A stretch of DNA of 64,000 bases from Streptomyces alanosinicus. GTDB taxonomy: Bacteria; Actinomycetota; Actinomycetes; Streptomycetales; Streptomycetaceae. Both the position numbers and the translations under genes were made by a program. Where the stretch lies: NCBI RefSeq assembly GCF_014650595.1, contig NZ_BMVG01000033.1, positions 1 to 64,000 on the forward strand. Reading direction: 5' to 3'. Positions 54,743 to 64,000 of the stretch are shown here, in pieces. The notes beneath the pieces are model-generated. The model did no database searches. It was not told the DNA's origin and saw only the letters and a program-made list of their open reading frames with translations. How positions within the stretch are numbered: the first letter of the stretch is position 1; every line of letters starts with the position of its first letter.

Positions 54743-56869
54743 ATGGCTACCACTTCACTTGACCTGGCCAAGGTCCGCAACATCGGGATCATGGCCCACA
54801 TCGACGCGGGCAAGACGACCACCACCGAGCGGATCCTGTTCTACACCGGTGTGTCGTACAAGATCGGTGAGGTCCACGACGGCGCTGCCACCATGGACTG
54901 GATGGAGCAGGAGCAGGAGCGTGGCATCACGATCACCTCTGCTGCCACCACCTGCCACTGGCCGCTCGAGGACGTCGACCACACGATCAACATCATCGAC
55001 ACCCCGGGTCACGTCGACTTCACCGTCGAGGTGGAGCGCTCCCTGCGCGTGCTCGACGGTGCCGTGACGGTGTTCGACGGCGTCGCCGGCGTGGAGCCCC
55101 AGTCCGAGACGGTGTGGCGTCAGGCGGACCGTTACGGCGTTCCGCGTATCTGCTTCGTCAACAAGCTCGACCGCACGGGCGCCGAGTTCCACCGCTGCGT
55201 GGACATGATCTCGGACCGCCTGGGCGCGCAGCCGATCGTCATGCAGCTCCCGATCGGTGCCGAGGCCGACTTCAAGGGCGTCATCGACCTCGTGACGATG
55301 AAGGCCCTGGTCTGGTCCGCCGAGGCCACCAAGGGCGAGATGTACGACACCGTCGACATCCCGGACACGCACACCGAGGCTGCCGAGGAGTACCGCGGCA
55401 AGCTGCTGGAGGCCGTGGCCGAGAACGACGAAGAGATCATGGAGCTGTACCTGGAGGGCACCGAGCCCACCGTGGAGCAGCTGTACGCCGCGATCCGTCG
55501 TATCACCATCGCGTCCGGCAAGGGCACCGGCACCACCGTGACCCCGGTGTTCTGCGGCACCGCGTTCAAGAACAAGGGCGTCCAGCCCCTGCTCGACGCG
55601 GTCGTGCGCTACCTGCCGTCCCCGGTCGACATCGAGGCCATCGAGGGCCACGACGTCAAGGACCCCGAGGTCGTCGTCAAGCGCAAGCCGTCCGACGACG
55701 AGCCGCTGTCGGCGCTGGCGTTCAAGATCATGAGCGACCCGCACCTCGGCAAGCTCACCTTCGTCCGGATCTACTCCGGCCGCATGGAGTCCGGCACCGC
55801 CGTGCTGAACTCCGTGAAGGGCAAGAAGGAGCGCATCGGCAAGATCTACCGCATGCACGCCAACAAGCGTGAGGAGATCGAGTCGGTGGGCGCCGGCGAC
55901 ATCGTCGCCGTCATGGGCCTGAAGCAGACCACCACCGGTGAGACGCTGTCCGACGACAAGAACCCGGTCATCCTGGAGTCCATGGACTTCCCGGCGCCGG
56001 TCATCCAGGTCGCCATCGAGCCCAAGTCGAAGGGTGACCAGGAGAAGCTGGGCGTCGCGATCCAGCGCCTGGCCGAGGAGGACCCGTCCTTCCAGGTCCA
56101 CTCGGACGAGGAGACCGGCCAGACCATCATCGGTGGTATGGGCGAGCTGCACCTTGAGGTGCTGGTCGACCGAATGCGCCGTGAGTTCAAGGTCGAGGCC
56201 AACGTCGGCAAGCCGCAGGTCGCGTACCGCGAGACGATCCGCAAGGCCGTCGAGCGCGTGGACTACACCCACAAGAAGCAGACCGGTGGTACCGGTCAGT
56301 TCGCCAAGGTGCAGATCGCGATCGAGCCCATCGAGGGCGGCGACGCCTCGTACGAGTTCGTGAACAAGGTGACCGGTGGCCGCATCCCGAAGGAGTACAT
56401 CCCTTCGGTCGACGCCGGTGCGCAGGAGGCCATGCAGTTCGGCATCCTCGCCGGTTACGAGATGACCGGCGTGCGCGTGATCCTGCTCGACGGTGCCTAC
56501 CACGAGGTCGACTCCTCCGAGCTCGCCTTCAAGATCGCCGGTTCGCAGGCCTTCAAGGAGGCCGCGCGCAAGGCTTCGCCCGTGCTCCTTGAGCCGATGA
56601 TGGCCGTCGAGGTCACCACGCCCGAGGACTACATGGGTGAGGTCATCGGCGACATCAACTCCCGCCGTGGCCAGATCCAGGCCATGGAGGAGCGGGCTGG
56701 TGCCCGCGTCGTGAAGGGCCTCGTGCCCCTGTCGGAGATGTTCGGCTACGTCGGCGACCTCCGTAGCAAGACGTCGGGTCGCGCAAGCTACTCGATGCAG
56801 TTCGACTCCTACGCCGAGGTTCCCCGGAACGTCGCCGAGGAGATCATCGCGAAGGCCAAGGGCGAGTAA
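54743..56869 (+). CDS. fusA: Translation elongation factor G
   Basis: A 708-residue GTPase for ribosomal translocation. G1 is AHIDAGKTTTTER, switch II is DTPGHVDF, and G4 is NKLD. Domain IV ends in GAYHEVDSSELAF. No fusidic-acid-type change was noticed by eye. ATG at 54743 with GAGAGAAG upstream. Confidence 0.97.
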   Translation: MATTSLDLAKVRNIGIMAHIDAGKTTTTERILFYTGVSYKIGEVHDGAATMDWMEQEQERGITITSAATTCHWPLEDVDHTINIIDTPGHVDFTVEVERSLRVLDGAVTVFDGVAGVEPQSETVWRQADRYGVPRICFVNKLDRTGAEFHRCVDMISDRLGAQPIVMQLPIGAEADFKGVIDLVTMKALVWSAEATKGEMYDTVDIPDTHTEAAEEYRGKLLEAVAENDEEIMELYLEGTEPTVEQLYAAIRRITIASGKGTGTTVTPVFCGTAFKNKGVQPLLDAVVRYLPSPVDIEAIEGHDVKDPEVVVKRKPSDDEPLSALAFKIMSDPHLGKLTFVRIYSGRMESGTAVLNSVKGKKERIGKIYRMHANKREEIESVGAGDIVAVMGLKQTTTGETLSDDKNPVILESMDFPAPVIQVAIEPKSKGDQEKLGVAIQRLAEEDPSFQVHSDEETGQTIIGGMGELHLEVLVDRMRREFKVEANVGKPQVAYRETIRKAVERVDYTHKKQTGGTGQFAKVQIAIEPIEGGDASYEFVNKVTGGRIPKEYIPSVDAGAQEAMQFGILAGYEMTGVRVILLDGAYHEVDSSELAFKIAGSQAFKEAARKASPVLLEPMMAVEVTTPEDYMGEVIGDINSRRGQIQAMEERAGARVVKGLVPLSEMFGYVGDLRSKTSGRASYSMQFDSYAEVPRNVAEEIIAKAKGE

Positions 56870-56906
56870 CGCACCGCGTTCACACGCCGTAGGCTTGACT
56901 CCGGAG

Positions 56907-56950
56907 CCTCACGGGTCATTCATCCGCGTTTGTGGGTGAATGACCCGAGG
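56907..56950 (+). other. Hairpin in the fusA-tuf gap
   Basis: CGGGTCATTCATCC (56912-56925) pairs with GGGTGAATGACCCG (56934-56947), with flanking CCTC/GAGG. TAGGCT (56890-56895) is a possible -10 of a separate tuf promoter; such a promoter is known for tuf1 in other Streptomyces. The hairpin may attenuate read-through or sit in the tuf leader. Confidence 0.55.
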
Positions 56951-57025
56951 CCCGGGACCTAACAGCAAAGATCACCTGGCGCCGACGAACCAAGGCGTAC
57001 AGAACCACTCCACAGGAGGACCCCA

Positions 57026-58219
<1,194 letters not shown>

Positions 58220-58268
58220 GTTCCGCTTGCTTGAGGGTCATCCGACCTGAAGGTCTCTGACCTGACGA

Positions 58269-58300
58269 GAGGCCCGTACGACTTCGGTCGTACGGGCCTC
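58269..58300 (+). terminator. tuf terminator with UUCG loop
   Basis: GAGGCCCGTACGAC (58269-58282), TTCG, then the exact complement GTCGTACGGGCCTC (58287-58300). TTCGGCGTTT follows. A very stable hairpin between convergent genes. Confidence 0.9.
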
Positions 58301-58309
58301 TTCGGCGTT

Positions 58310-58732
58310 TCAGGGGCCGCTGGGGAACGAGAGCTCGGCCCAGACGGTCTTGCGCGGGTGCCGTCCCTCTGCGACGCCCCAGCGGTCGGCGAGGGCCTCC
58401 ACGAGGATGAGTCCGCGACCCGATTCGCCGGCCGTGGTCGGCGCCTGGAGCCGGGGCAGGCGGTCACCTCGCGTGTCCGTGACCTCGATACGCAGCGTCC
58501 CGCCGACGATGTACAGCAGCAACTGGAAGTCACGGCCCGGCACACGCCCGTGGGTGGCGGCGTTGGCGGCCAGCTCGGCGACGATGTGCGTGGCCTTCTC
58601 CAACGGCAGCCCCCAGGTGCGGAGTTGCTGCTCGGTGAGCAGCCGGGCGAGACGGGCGCCGCGTGGCGTGGGGGACAGGCGGACGCTGAAGTTGGGGACG
58701 CTGCCGCTGAGTTGGTTTTCAGGGGCAGTCAT
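58310..58732 (-). CDS. Anti-sigma-factor-like ATPase (RsbW/HATPase_c_2 type)
   Basis: A 140-residue GHKL ATPase without a kinase domain. The N-box reads HIVAELAANAATHGRVPG and the G-box region DTRGDRLPRL with GRGLILVEALADRWGV. Such proteins usually partner the neighbouring XRE/DUF397 genes in Streptomyces development clusters. Start at ATG 58732 is uncertain, since a GTG 12 bases upstream is also possible. Divergent from the regulator 151 bp away. Confidence 0.85.
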   Translation of the reverse strand: MTAPENQLSGSVPNFSVRLSPTPRGARLARLLTEQQLRTWGLPLEKATHIVAELAANAATHGRVPGRDFQLLLYIVGGTLRIEVTDTRGDRLPRLQAPTTAGESGRGLILVEALADRWGVAEGRHPRKTVWAELSFPSGP

Positions 58733-58882
58733 TTCTCGATTCACGTCACCGAGCGTGGCGGAACCTGCTTCGGTGAGGGGAGTGACTACGCCTGCACGTA
58801 CGGTGACTGTCCCCGCTTTGTCTCGGCTGTCTCGGCTGTCTCGGGCGTTGTACGGGTACGACTGGGCGGCGAAGGAGGAGCG

Positions 58883-59728
58883 ATGGGCGAGGGTGTGGAC
58901 GAGGCGGGCTGGGACGTCGAGCCGGGCGACGAGATCGAGCCCGTGGTCCAGGCGGTGGGGCGCCTGCTGCGGGTGTGCCGGGAGGCGGCGGGGCTGACGG
59001 TGTCCGAGCTGGCCGAGGCCATGGGGTACGGCGAGGACATGATCCGCAAGATCGAGCGGGGCGCGCGGATTCCCCGCCCGGAGTTCCTGGACAAGGCGGA
59101 CCGCCTCCTGAAGGCACAGGGCCATCTGAGGGCGTTCATGGAGGACATGAAGAAGGCTCGGTATCCGAAGAAGATTCGCGAGCTGGCCGACTTGGAGGGA
59201 CGGGCCGTGGAGATGCTGCTGTACGGCAGCCACAACATCCATGGCCTGCTGCAGACGCCGGAGTACGCGCGAACGCTGTTCGGGACGAGGCAGCCCGCGC
59301 TCAGTGAAGACGCCGTGGAGCAGGCAACCGCCGCACGCATGGCTCGAAAGGCCGTCTTCGAGCGGGAACCCGCCCCGACACTCAGCTTCGTCCAGGAACA
59401 GGTGACGCTCGAACGCCCCTACGGTGGGAAGATGGTGCTGCGCCGACAGCTCGAACACCTCTTGGAGGTGGCGCAGTTGAGGAACGTCACGCTCCAGGTC
59501 ATGCCGACCGACCGGGAGGAGAACGCTGGAGCCGCGGGCCTGATCCAGGTGCTGAAGTTTGCCGACGGCACGGCGATCGGACGTTCCAGCGGCGTGTTGA
59601 ACGGCCGCCCGATCTCAGACCCCAAGGATCTCCGGATCCTTGAGCTGCGCTATGGCATGATCCGGGCGCAGGCTCTCACGCCGAGGGAGTCGCAGATCTT
59701 CATCGAGCGAGCGCTGGGGAGACTATGA
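58883..59728 (+). CDS. XRE-family regulator with DUF5753 domain (WhiJ/Scr1 type)
   Basis: A 281-residue protein. The helix-turn-helix (about 24-78) reads LRVCREAAGLTVSELAEAMG then EDMIRKIERGARIPRP. The DUF5753 domain (about 95-275) contains IHGLLQTPEYARTLF and RNVTLQVMPTDREENAG. ATG at 58883 with GAAGGAGGA upstream. It overlaps the DUF397 gene by 4 bases. In Streptomyces such pairs behave as developmental regulators or toxin-antitoxin-like modules in which the DUF397 protein modulates the regulator. Confidence 0.9.
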   Translation: MGEGVDEAGWDVEPGDEIEPVVQAVGRLLRVCREAAGLTVSELAEAMGYGEDMIRKIERGARIPRPEFLDKADRLLKAQGHLRAFMEDMKKARYPKKIRELADLEGRAVEMLLYGSHNIHGLLQTPEYARTLFGTRQPALSEDAVEQATAARMARKAVFEREPAPTLSFVQEQVTLERPYGGKMVLRRQLEHLLEVAQLRNVTLQVMPTDREENAGAAGLIQVLKFADGTAIGRSSGVLNGRPISDPKDLRILELRYGMIRAQALTPRESQIFIERALGRL

Positions 59729-59976
59729 GCACCGCCGAACTCCACTGGTTCAAGAGCAGCTACAGCGACAGCAGCGAACCAAGCGACTGTGTCGAGGTGG
59801 CTCTCGCCTGGTCCAAGAGCAGCTACAGCGACAGCAGTAACGGCAACGACTGCGTCGAAGTCGCCCCCACCCCCACCACCATCCACATCCGCGACTCCAA
59901 GTACACCGAGGGCCCGCAACTCGCCGTCGTCCCCACCGCCTGGACCGAGTTCCTCCCGTACGCGGCCCGTGGCTGA
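59725..59976 (+). CDS. DUF397 protein with internal duplication
   Basis: An 83-residue protein. The DUF397 core WFKSSYSDSSEPSDCVEVAL is followed at once by a second copy AWSKSSYSDSSNGNDCVEVA, then the normal tail VHIRDSK-like IHIRDSKYTEGPQL. Usual DUF397 proteins of about 65 residues have one copy. ATG overlaps the regulator stop (ATGA), typical for this pair. Confidence 0.9.
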   Translation: MSTAELHWFKSSYSDSSEPSDCVEVALAWSKSSYSDSSNGNDCVEVAPTPTTIHIRDSKYTEGPQLAVVPTAWTEFLPYAARG

Positions 59977-60595
59977 TCCGTACCCCTGGGGGCCGCCGTA
60001 CGGCGGCCCACCTCCGCCCCTGCGGGACATCCCGGCCAGGGACCTGCGGCCGCGGCGCGTCTGGTACGTCGTGGGCGCGCTGCTGGGGCTCGTCCTGGTC
60101 GGTGCCGGTATCGCGTCCATCGTGACGACGGTGAAAGACACGATGCACTCGGTCGACACGGCCCGGAGCTTCTCCAGTGGTGGCACGCGCACGTTCGGCT
60201 TCGTCCGGGGCGAGACCAAGGCGATCTACGTCTCCCAGGCCGGGCCGGGGCACGTCGAGTGCCGGATCCCGGAGCTGGGGTCCGGGTCGATCACCCGGCC
60301 GGACAGCACCTTCCGCGTCACCCTCGGGTCCCGCTCCTGGGACCGCGTCTTCGAGGTGCGGACCGGCAGCACCGGTGACTACGCGCTCACCTGCACCTCG
60401 GAGCGGCCGGCCGAGTTCGCGCTGGGGGACAGGCCCCGGGTGGGGGCGACGATCGGCGGCATCGCCGCGGGGATCGGCTGCTTCCTCGCCGCGCTCGCCG
60501 CGGTCACGGCCATCGTCCTGGTGACCGCCGTACGGCGTAGCCGCCACCGCCGCCGGCTCGCCGCAGCGCGGGCCGCGGGCGGGTCCGCGGTTTGA
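59969..60595 (+). CDS. Two-helix membrane protein of unknown function
   Basis: A 208-residue protein. A Pro/Gly/Tyr-rich cytoplasmic start (ADPYPWGPPYGGPPPPLRD) is followed by a helix (about 32-55), an extracytoplasmic beta-rich domain with a Cys pair (VECRIPE, ALTCTSE), then a second helix (about 160-188) and a basic tail. GTG at 59969 overlaps the DUF397 stop by 8 bases, so it may belong to that unit. No family is recognised. Confidence 0.65.
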   Translation: MADPYPWGPPYGGPPPPLRDIPARDLRPRRVWYVVGALLGLVLVGAGIASIVTTVKDTMHSVDTARSFSSGGTRTFGFVRGETKAIYVSQAGPGHVECRIPELGSGSITRPDSTFRVTLGSRSWDRVFEVRTGSTGDYALTCTSERPAEFALGDRPRVGATIGGIAAGIGCFLAALAAVTAIVLVTAVRRSRHRRRLAAARAAGGSAV

Positions 60596-60619
60596 CCTGC
60601 GTCACCTTCGGGGTATTCT
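60592..60619 (+). promoter_or_regulatory. S10-operon promoter
   Basis: TTGACC (60592-60597) and TATTCT (60614-60619) with a 16-bp spacer, a strong housekeeping match. The -35 overlaps the stop of the preceding gene. Confidence 0.75.
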
Positions 60620-61001
60620 CTCCGGCTCGATTGGCCAGGCCCCTGCCCCATATGGCAGACTGTCCGAGTTGCTCGGTCGAGTGTTGATGCTGCGCGCCTC
60701 CCGCCGGGAGGACCGGAAGCGAGTCCCACAGTACTCGTCGTCCTAACTGCCCTCGGGCAGCACTGGGGCGGACGTACGGGAATCTTCCGGGAAGTGTCAG
60801 CGCGGCACCGGCCAGGCACCCGGTGGACCTTTGGTCCCCGGTCCGCGGTTCCGGAAGGGCCGTCGCATTCCCCGCAGGGATGTTCGAACAAGGGGCATCT
60901 GTGTCAGCGGGAGCGCGACACACCCGACCGCGTGGGTCGGAGAACAGCACAAGGAACACCTGGTTCCAGAGCGTTAACAGAGACAGGACTACTGAGTAGC
61001 C
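60620..61001 (+). promoter_or_regulatory. Long structured rpsJ leader
   Basis: An untranslated leader of about 375 nt. It contains several small hairpins (CTCCCGCCGGGAG and CTGCCCTCGGGCAG among them) and at 60916-60940 the same 25-bp element as the rpsL leader, with hairpin CCGACC-GCGT-GGTCGG. No supported gene. Confidence 0.55.
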
Positions 61002-61310
61002 ATGGCGGGACAGAAGATCCGCATCCGGCTCAAGGCCTACGACCACGAGGTCATCGACTCCTCGGCGAAGAAGATCGTCGAGACGGTGACCCGCACTGGT
61101 GCGTCGGTCGCGGGCCCGGTGCCGCTGCCCACTGAGAAGAACGTGTACTGCGTCATCAAGTCGCCGCACAAGTACAAGGACTCGCGCGAGCACTTCGAGA
61201 TGCGCACGCACAAGCGCCTGATCGACATTCTCGACCCGACCCCCAAGACCGTTGACTCTCTGATGCGACTCGACCTCCCGGCCGGTGTCGACATCGAGAT
61301 CAAGCTCTGA
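61002..61310 (+). CDS. rpsJ: 30S ribosomal protein S10 (NusE)
   Basis: A 102-residue S10. AGQKIRIRLKAYDHEVIDSS begins it; the loop THKRLIDILDPTPKTVDSL is conserved. ATG at 61002. It also acts as NusE in antitermination complexes. Confidence 0.97.
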   Translation: MAGQKIRIRLKAYDHEVIDSSAKKIVETVTRTGASVAGPVPLPTEKNVYCVIKSPHKYKDSREHFEMRTHKRLIDILDPTPKTVDSLMRLDLPAGVDIEIKL

Positions 61311-61326
61311 GGCTGGTGGGCTGAGA

Positions 61327-61971
61327 ATGGCTAAGCAGATCAAGGGCATCCTGGGCGAGAAGCTCGGCATGACGCAGGTGTGGGACGAGAACAACCGCAT
61401 CGTTCCGGTCACCGTCGTCAAGGCCGGCCCCAACGTCGTCACCCAGGTCCGTACGAACGATGTCGACGGCTACGAGTCGGTCCAGATCGCCTTCGGCGAG
61501 ATCGACCCTCGCAAGGTGAACAAGCCCCTCAAGGGCCACTTCGCCAAGGCCGACGTCACCCCCCGCCGTCACCTCGTCGAGATCCGCACCGCGGACGCCT
61601 CCGAGTACACGCTGGGCCAGGAGATCTCCGCTGAGATCTTCGAGGCCGGCGTCAAGGTGGACGTGACCGGCAAGAGCAAGGGCAAGGGCTTCGCCGGTGT
61701 CATGAAGCGTCACAACTTCAAGGGCCTCGGCGCCGGTCACGGCGTTCAGCGCAAGCACCGCTCCCCCGGTTCCATCGGTGGCTGCGCCACCCCGGGCCGT
61801 GTGTTCAAGGGCGTCCGCATGGCGGGTCGCATGGGCAACGAGCGCGTCACCACCCAGAACCTGACCGTCCACGCCGTTGACGCGGAGAAGGGTCTGCTGC
61901 TCATCAAGGGCGCGGTTCCCGGTCCGAACGGCGGCCTCGTCCTGGTCCGCACCGCGGCCAAGGGGGCCTGA
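61327..61971 (+). CDS. rplC: 50S ribosomal protein L3
   Basis: A 214-residue L3. It contains KGKGFAGVMKRHNFKGLGAG and GSIGGCATPGRVFKGVRMAG, the arm that reaches the peptidyl-transferase centre. ATG at 61327, 16 bases after rpsJ. Confidence 0.97.
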   Translation: MAKQIKGILGEKLGMTQVWDENNRIVPVTVVKAGPNVVTQVRTNDVDGYESVQIAFGEIDPRKVNKPLKGHFAKADVTPRRHLVEIRTADASEYTLGQEISAEIFEAGVKVDVTGKSKGKGFAGVMKRHNFKGLGAGHGVQRKHRSPGSIGGCATPGRVFKGVRMAGRMGNERVTTQNLTVHAVDAEKGLLLIKGAVPGPNGGLVLVRTAAKGA

Positions 61972-61979
61972 GGTAACCG

Positions 61980-62636
61980 ATGAGCACTGTTGACATCCTT
62001 TCGCCGGCGGGCGACAAGGCCGGTACCGTCGAGCTCCCCGCGGAGATCTTCGACGTAGAGAAGATCAGCGTTCCGCTGCTTCACCAGGTCGTCGTCGCAC
62101 AGCTGGCCGCTGCCCGCCAGGGCACGCACAAGACCAAGACCCGTGGCGAGGTCCGTGGTGGCGGCAAGAAGCCGTACCGCCAGAAGGGCACCGGCCGCGC
62201 CCGTCAGGGCTCGACCCGCGCGCCGCAGTTCGCCGGCGGTGGCGTCGTCCACGGCCCGCAGCCGCGTGACTACTCGCAGCGCACCCCGAAGAAGATGAAG
62301 GCCGCGGCCCTGCGCCACGCCCTCACCGACCGGGCGCGTCACAACCGCATCCACGTCGTCTCCGGCGTGGTCGAGGGCGCGACCCCCAGCACCAAGGCCG
62401 CCAAGTCGCTGTTCGGCAAGATCTCGGAGCGCAAGAACCTGCTCCTGGTCGTCGACCGCGCCGACGAGGCCGCGTGGCTGTCCGCCCGCAACCTGCCCCA
62501 GGTCCACATCCTGGAGCCGGGCCAGCTGAACACGTACGACGTTCTCGTCTCGGACGACGTGGTCTTCACCCAGGCCGCTTTCGAGTCCTTCGTGTCCGGC
62601 CCGAAGGCCAATGACACCGAAGGGAGCGAGGCCTGA
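61980..62636 (+). CDS. rplD: 50S ribosomal protein L4
   Basis: A 218-residue L4. The tunnel-lining loop GGGKKPYRQKGTGRARQGST is intact and shows no macrolide-type change. ATG at 61980; overlaps rplW by 1 base. Confidence 0.97.
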   Translation: MSTVDILSPAGDKAGTVELPAEIFDVEKISVPLLHQVVVAQLAAARQGTHKTKTRGEVRGGGKKPYRQKGTGRARQGSTRAPQFAGGGVVHGPQPRDYSQRTPKKMKAAALRHALTDRARHNRIHVVSGVVEGATPSTKAAKSLFGKISERKNLLLVVDRADEAAWLSARNLPQVHILEPGQLNTYDVLVSDDVVFTQAAFESFVSGPKANDTEGSEA

Positions 62637-63055
62637 TGGCTATCCGTCACCCCGCTATCGCCTCGAAGGCCGCCAAGGCCGCCAAGGCCGCGCGCGTCGC
62701 CAAGGCGCGTCGCCACGCCACCGAGGGCAAGAACACCGTCGAGACCCCGCTGAGCAAGTCGTACACGGACCCCCGTGACGTCCTGCTGAAGCCGGTCGTC
62801 TCGGAGAAGAGCTACGCGCTCCTGGACGAGAACAAGTACACGTTCATCGTCGACCCGAACGCCAACAAGACCCAGATCAAGCAGGCCGTCCAGGCGGTCT
62901 TCGACGTCAAGGTCACCGGGGTCAACACGATCAACCGCCAGGGCAAGCGCAAGCGCACGAAGAGCGGCTTCGGCCAGCGTGCCGGCACCAAGCGCGCGAT
63001 CGTGACCCTCGCCGAGGGCGACCGTATCGACATCTTCGGCGGTCCGACCGCCTAA
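62636..63055 (+). CDS. rplW: 50S ribosomal protein L23 with histone-like N-terminal extension
   Basis: A 139-residue L23. The usual domain starts at DPRDVLLKPVVSEKSYALL (about residue 45) and includes VNTINRQGKRKRTKSGFG. A 40-residue Ala/Lys/Arg-rich extension (KAAKAAKAARVAKARR) precedes it, as in other Streptomyces. ATG at 62636 overlaps the rplD stop (TGATG). Confidence 0.95.
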   Translation: MAIRHPAIASKAAKAAKAARVAKARRHATEGKNTVETPLSKSYTDPRDVLLKPVVSEKSYALLDENKYTFIVDPNANKTQIKQAVQAVFDVKVTGVNTINRQGKRKRTKSGFGQRAGTKRAIVTLAEGDRIDIFGGPTA

Positions 63056-63095
63056 GGGCGGTCCGGATCGTCCGATATCGGACGAGGACTGAGAA

Positions 63096-63932
63096 ATGGG
63101 AATCCGCAAGTACAAGCCGACTACGCCGGGCCGTCGTGGCGCCAGCGTCGCCGACTTCGTCGAGGTCACGCGGTCCACGCCGGAGAAGTCGCTGGTCCGC
63201 CCCCTGCACAGCAAGGGCGGCCGTAACAACGCCGGTCGTGTGACCGTTCGCCACCAGGGTGGCGGACACAAGCGCGCCTACCGAGTGATCGACTTCCGTC
63301 GTCACGACAAGGACGGCGTGCCGGCGAAGGTCGCGCACATCGAGTACGACCCCAACCGCACCGCGCGCATCGCGCTGCTGCACTACGCCGACGGCGAGAA
63401 GCGCTACATCCTCGCCCCGCGCAACCTGCAGCAGGGTGACCGCGTCGAGAACGGTCCCGGGGCCGACATCAAGCCGGGCAACAACCTGGCCCTCCGCAAC
63501 ATCCCGGTCGGTACCACGATCCACGCGATCGAGCTCCGTCCCGGTGGCGGTGCCAAGTTCGCCCGCTCCGCCGGTGCCTCCGTGCAGCTGCTCGCGAAGG
63601 AGGGCGCCTACGCCCACCTGCGCATGCCGTCCGGCGAGATCCGTCTCGTCGACGTCCGCTGCCGCGCCACCGTCGGTGAGGTCGGCAACGCCGAGCAGAG
63701 CAACATCAACTGGGGTAAGGCCGGCCGTAAGCGGTGGCTGGGCGTTCGCCCGACCGTCCGTGGTGTCGTGATGAACCCGGTTGACCACCCGCACGGTGGT
63801 GGTGAGGGCCGGACCTCCGGTGGTCGCCACCCTGTGTCCCCGTGGGGCAAGAAGGAAGGCCGTACTCGTTCGCCCAAGAAGGCGTCGAACAAGTACATCG
63901 TCCGCCGCCGCAAGACGAACAAGAAGCGCTAA
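63096..63932 (+). CDS. rplB: 50S ribosomal protein L2
   Basis: A 278-residue L2. It contains GGGHKRAYRVIDFRRHDKDG and the conserved C-terminal loop NPVDHPHGGGEGRTSGGRHP with the essential His. ATG at 63096. Confidence 0.97.
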   Translation: MGIRKYKPTTPGRRGASVADFVEVTRSTPEKSLVRPLHSKGGRNNAGRVTVRHQGGGHKRAYRVIDFRRHDKDGVPAKVAHIEYDPNRTARIALLHYADGEKRYILAPRNLQQGDRVENGPGADIKPGNNLALRNIPVGTTIHAIELRPGGGAKFARSAGASVQLLAKEGAYAHLRMPSGEIRLVDVRCRATVGEVGNAEQSNINWGKAGRKRWLGVRPTVRGVVMNPVDHPHGGGEGRTSGGRHPVSPWGKKEGRTRSPKKASNKYIVRRRKTNKKR

Positions 63933-63944
63933 GGACGGGTTGAG

Positions 63945-64000
63945 ATGCCTCGTAGCCTGAAGAAGGGGCCCTTCGTCGACGACCACCTGATCAAGAAGGT
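63945..64000 (+). CDS. rpsS: 30S ribosomal protein S19, first residues (cut by window edge)
   Basis: ATG at 63945, 12 bases after rplB. The 18 visible residues, PRSLKKGPFVDDHLIKK after Met, match S19. Confidence 0.93.
   Translation, partial: MPRSLKKGPFVDDHLIKK

Noticed and set aside
58358..58882. Upstream extension of the XRE regulator (456-residue frame)
   Set aside because: It runs antisense through the ATPase gene; GAAGGAGGA before 58883 and the family length support the shorter protein.

Overview
The window is about 64 kb of high-GC actinobacterial chromosome, almost certainly Streptomyces. Evidence is the strong third-position GC bias, the frequent GTG starts and one TTG start (rpoB), the paralogous partial nuo operon beside 2-oxoacid:acceptor oxidoreductase genes, the rpmG-hadA-hadB-murB-secE-nusG order, and a whiJ-type regulator/DUF397/ATPase trio. 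There is no CRISPR array, insertion sequence or prophage.

Layout. 1-4.6 kb (minus strand): start of korA, a NarL-type response regulator and two tandem paralogous sensor kinases. 4.9-15 kb (plus strand): a tightly overlapping nuoA-B-C-H-I-J-K-L-M-N operon that lacks nuoD, E, F and G. 15-18.8 kb: htpX, a yccF-type gene, an APC permease, a GlsB/YeaQ-type membrane protein and yajQ. 19-24 kb: a small accessory stretch with a tRNA-Tyr remnant, a secreted SH3-like protein without a normal start codon, several small hypotheticals, an NAD(P)-binding protein and a cytosine-deaminase-like protein lacking key catalytic residues. 24.5-32.3 kb: tRNA-Thr, tRNA-Met, rpmG, hadAB, two decayed genes, murB, a divergent SDR/TetR pair, add, aspC and tRNA-Trp. 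32.4-45.9 kb: secE-nusG, rplK-rplA, a lipoprotein, rplJ-rplL and rpoB-rpoC. 46-53.5 kb (minus strand): an island of six genes between rpoC and rpsL. 53.9-58.2 kb: rpsL-rpsG-fusA-tuf. 58.3-60.6 kb: anti-sigma-like ATPase, XRE/DUF5753 regulator, DUF397 protein and a membrane protein. 61-64 kb: start of the S10 operon (rpsJ, rplC, rplD, rplW, rplB and partial rpsS).

The most interesting region is the 46-53.5 kb island. It encodes a Crp-family regulator with an intact cyclic-nucleotide cassette, a class III nucleotidyl-cyclase-like protein, a STAND-like protein with a degenerate P-loop followed by helical repeats, an SPFH-like protein, a small membrane protein resembling the Pycsar effector PycTM (DUF5706), and an M48 membrane metallopeptidase. 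The cyclase C-terminus and the STAND-like N-terminus carry a nearly identical 25-residue Gly-rich motif (22 of 25 residues the same), which suggests homotypic coupling. I read this as a candidate cyclic-nucleotide-based conflict or stress system related to Pycsar; that is inference from domains and gene order.

Other notable points: RpoB carries Asn at the position equivalent to E. coli Ser531 (residue 442 here), a classical rifampicin-resistance site. Identical 25-bp leader elements precede the str and S10 operons. The palindrome CACGCGCGCGTG occurs six times between 13 and 28 kb.
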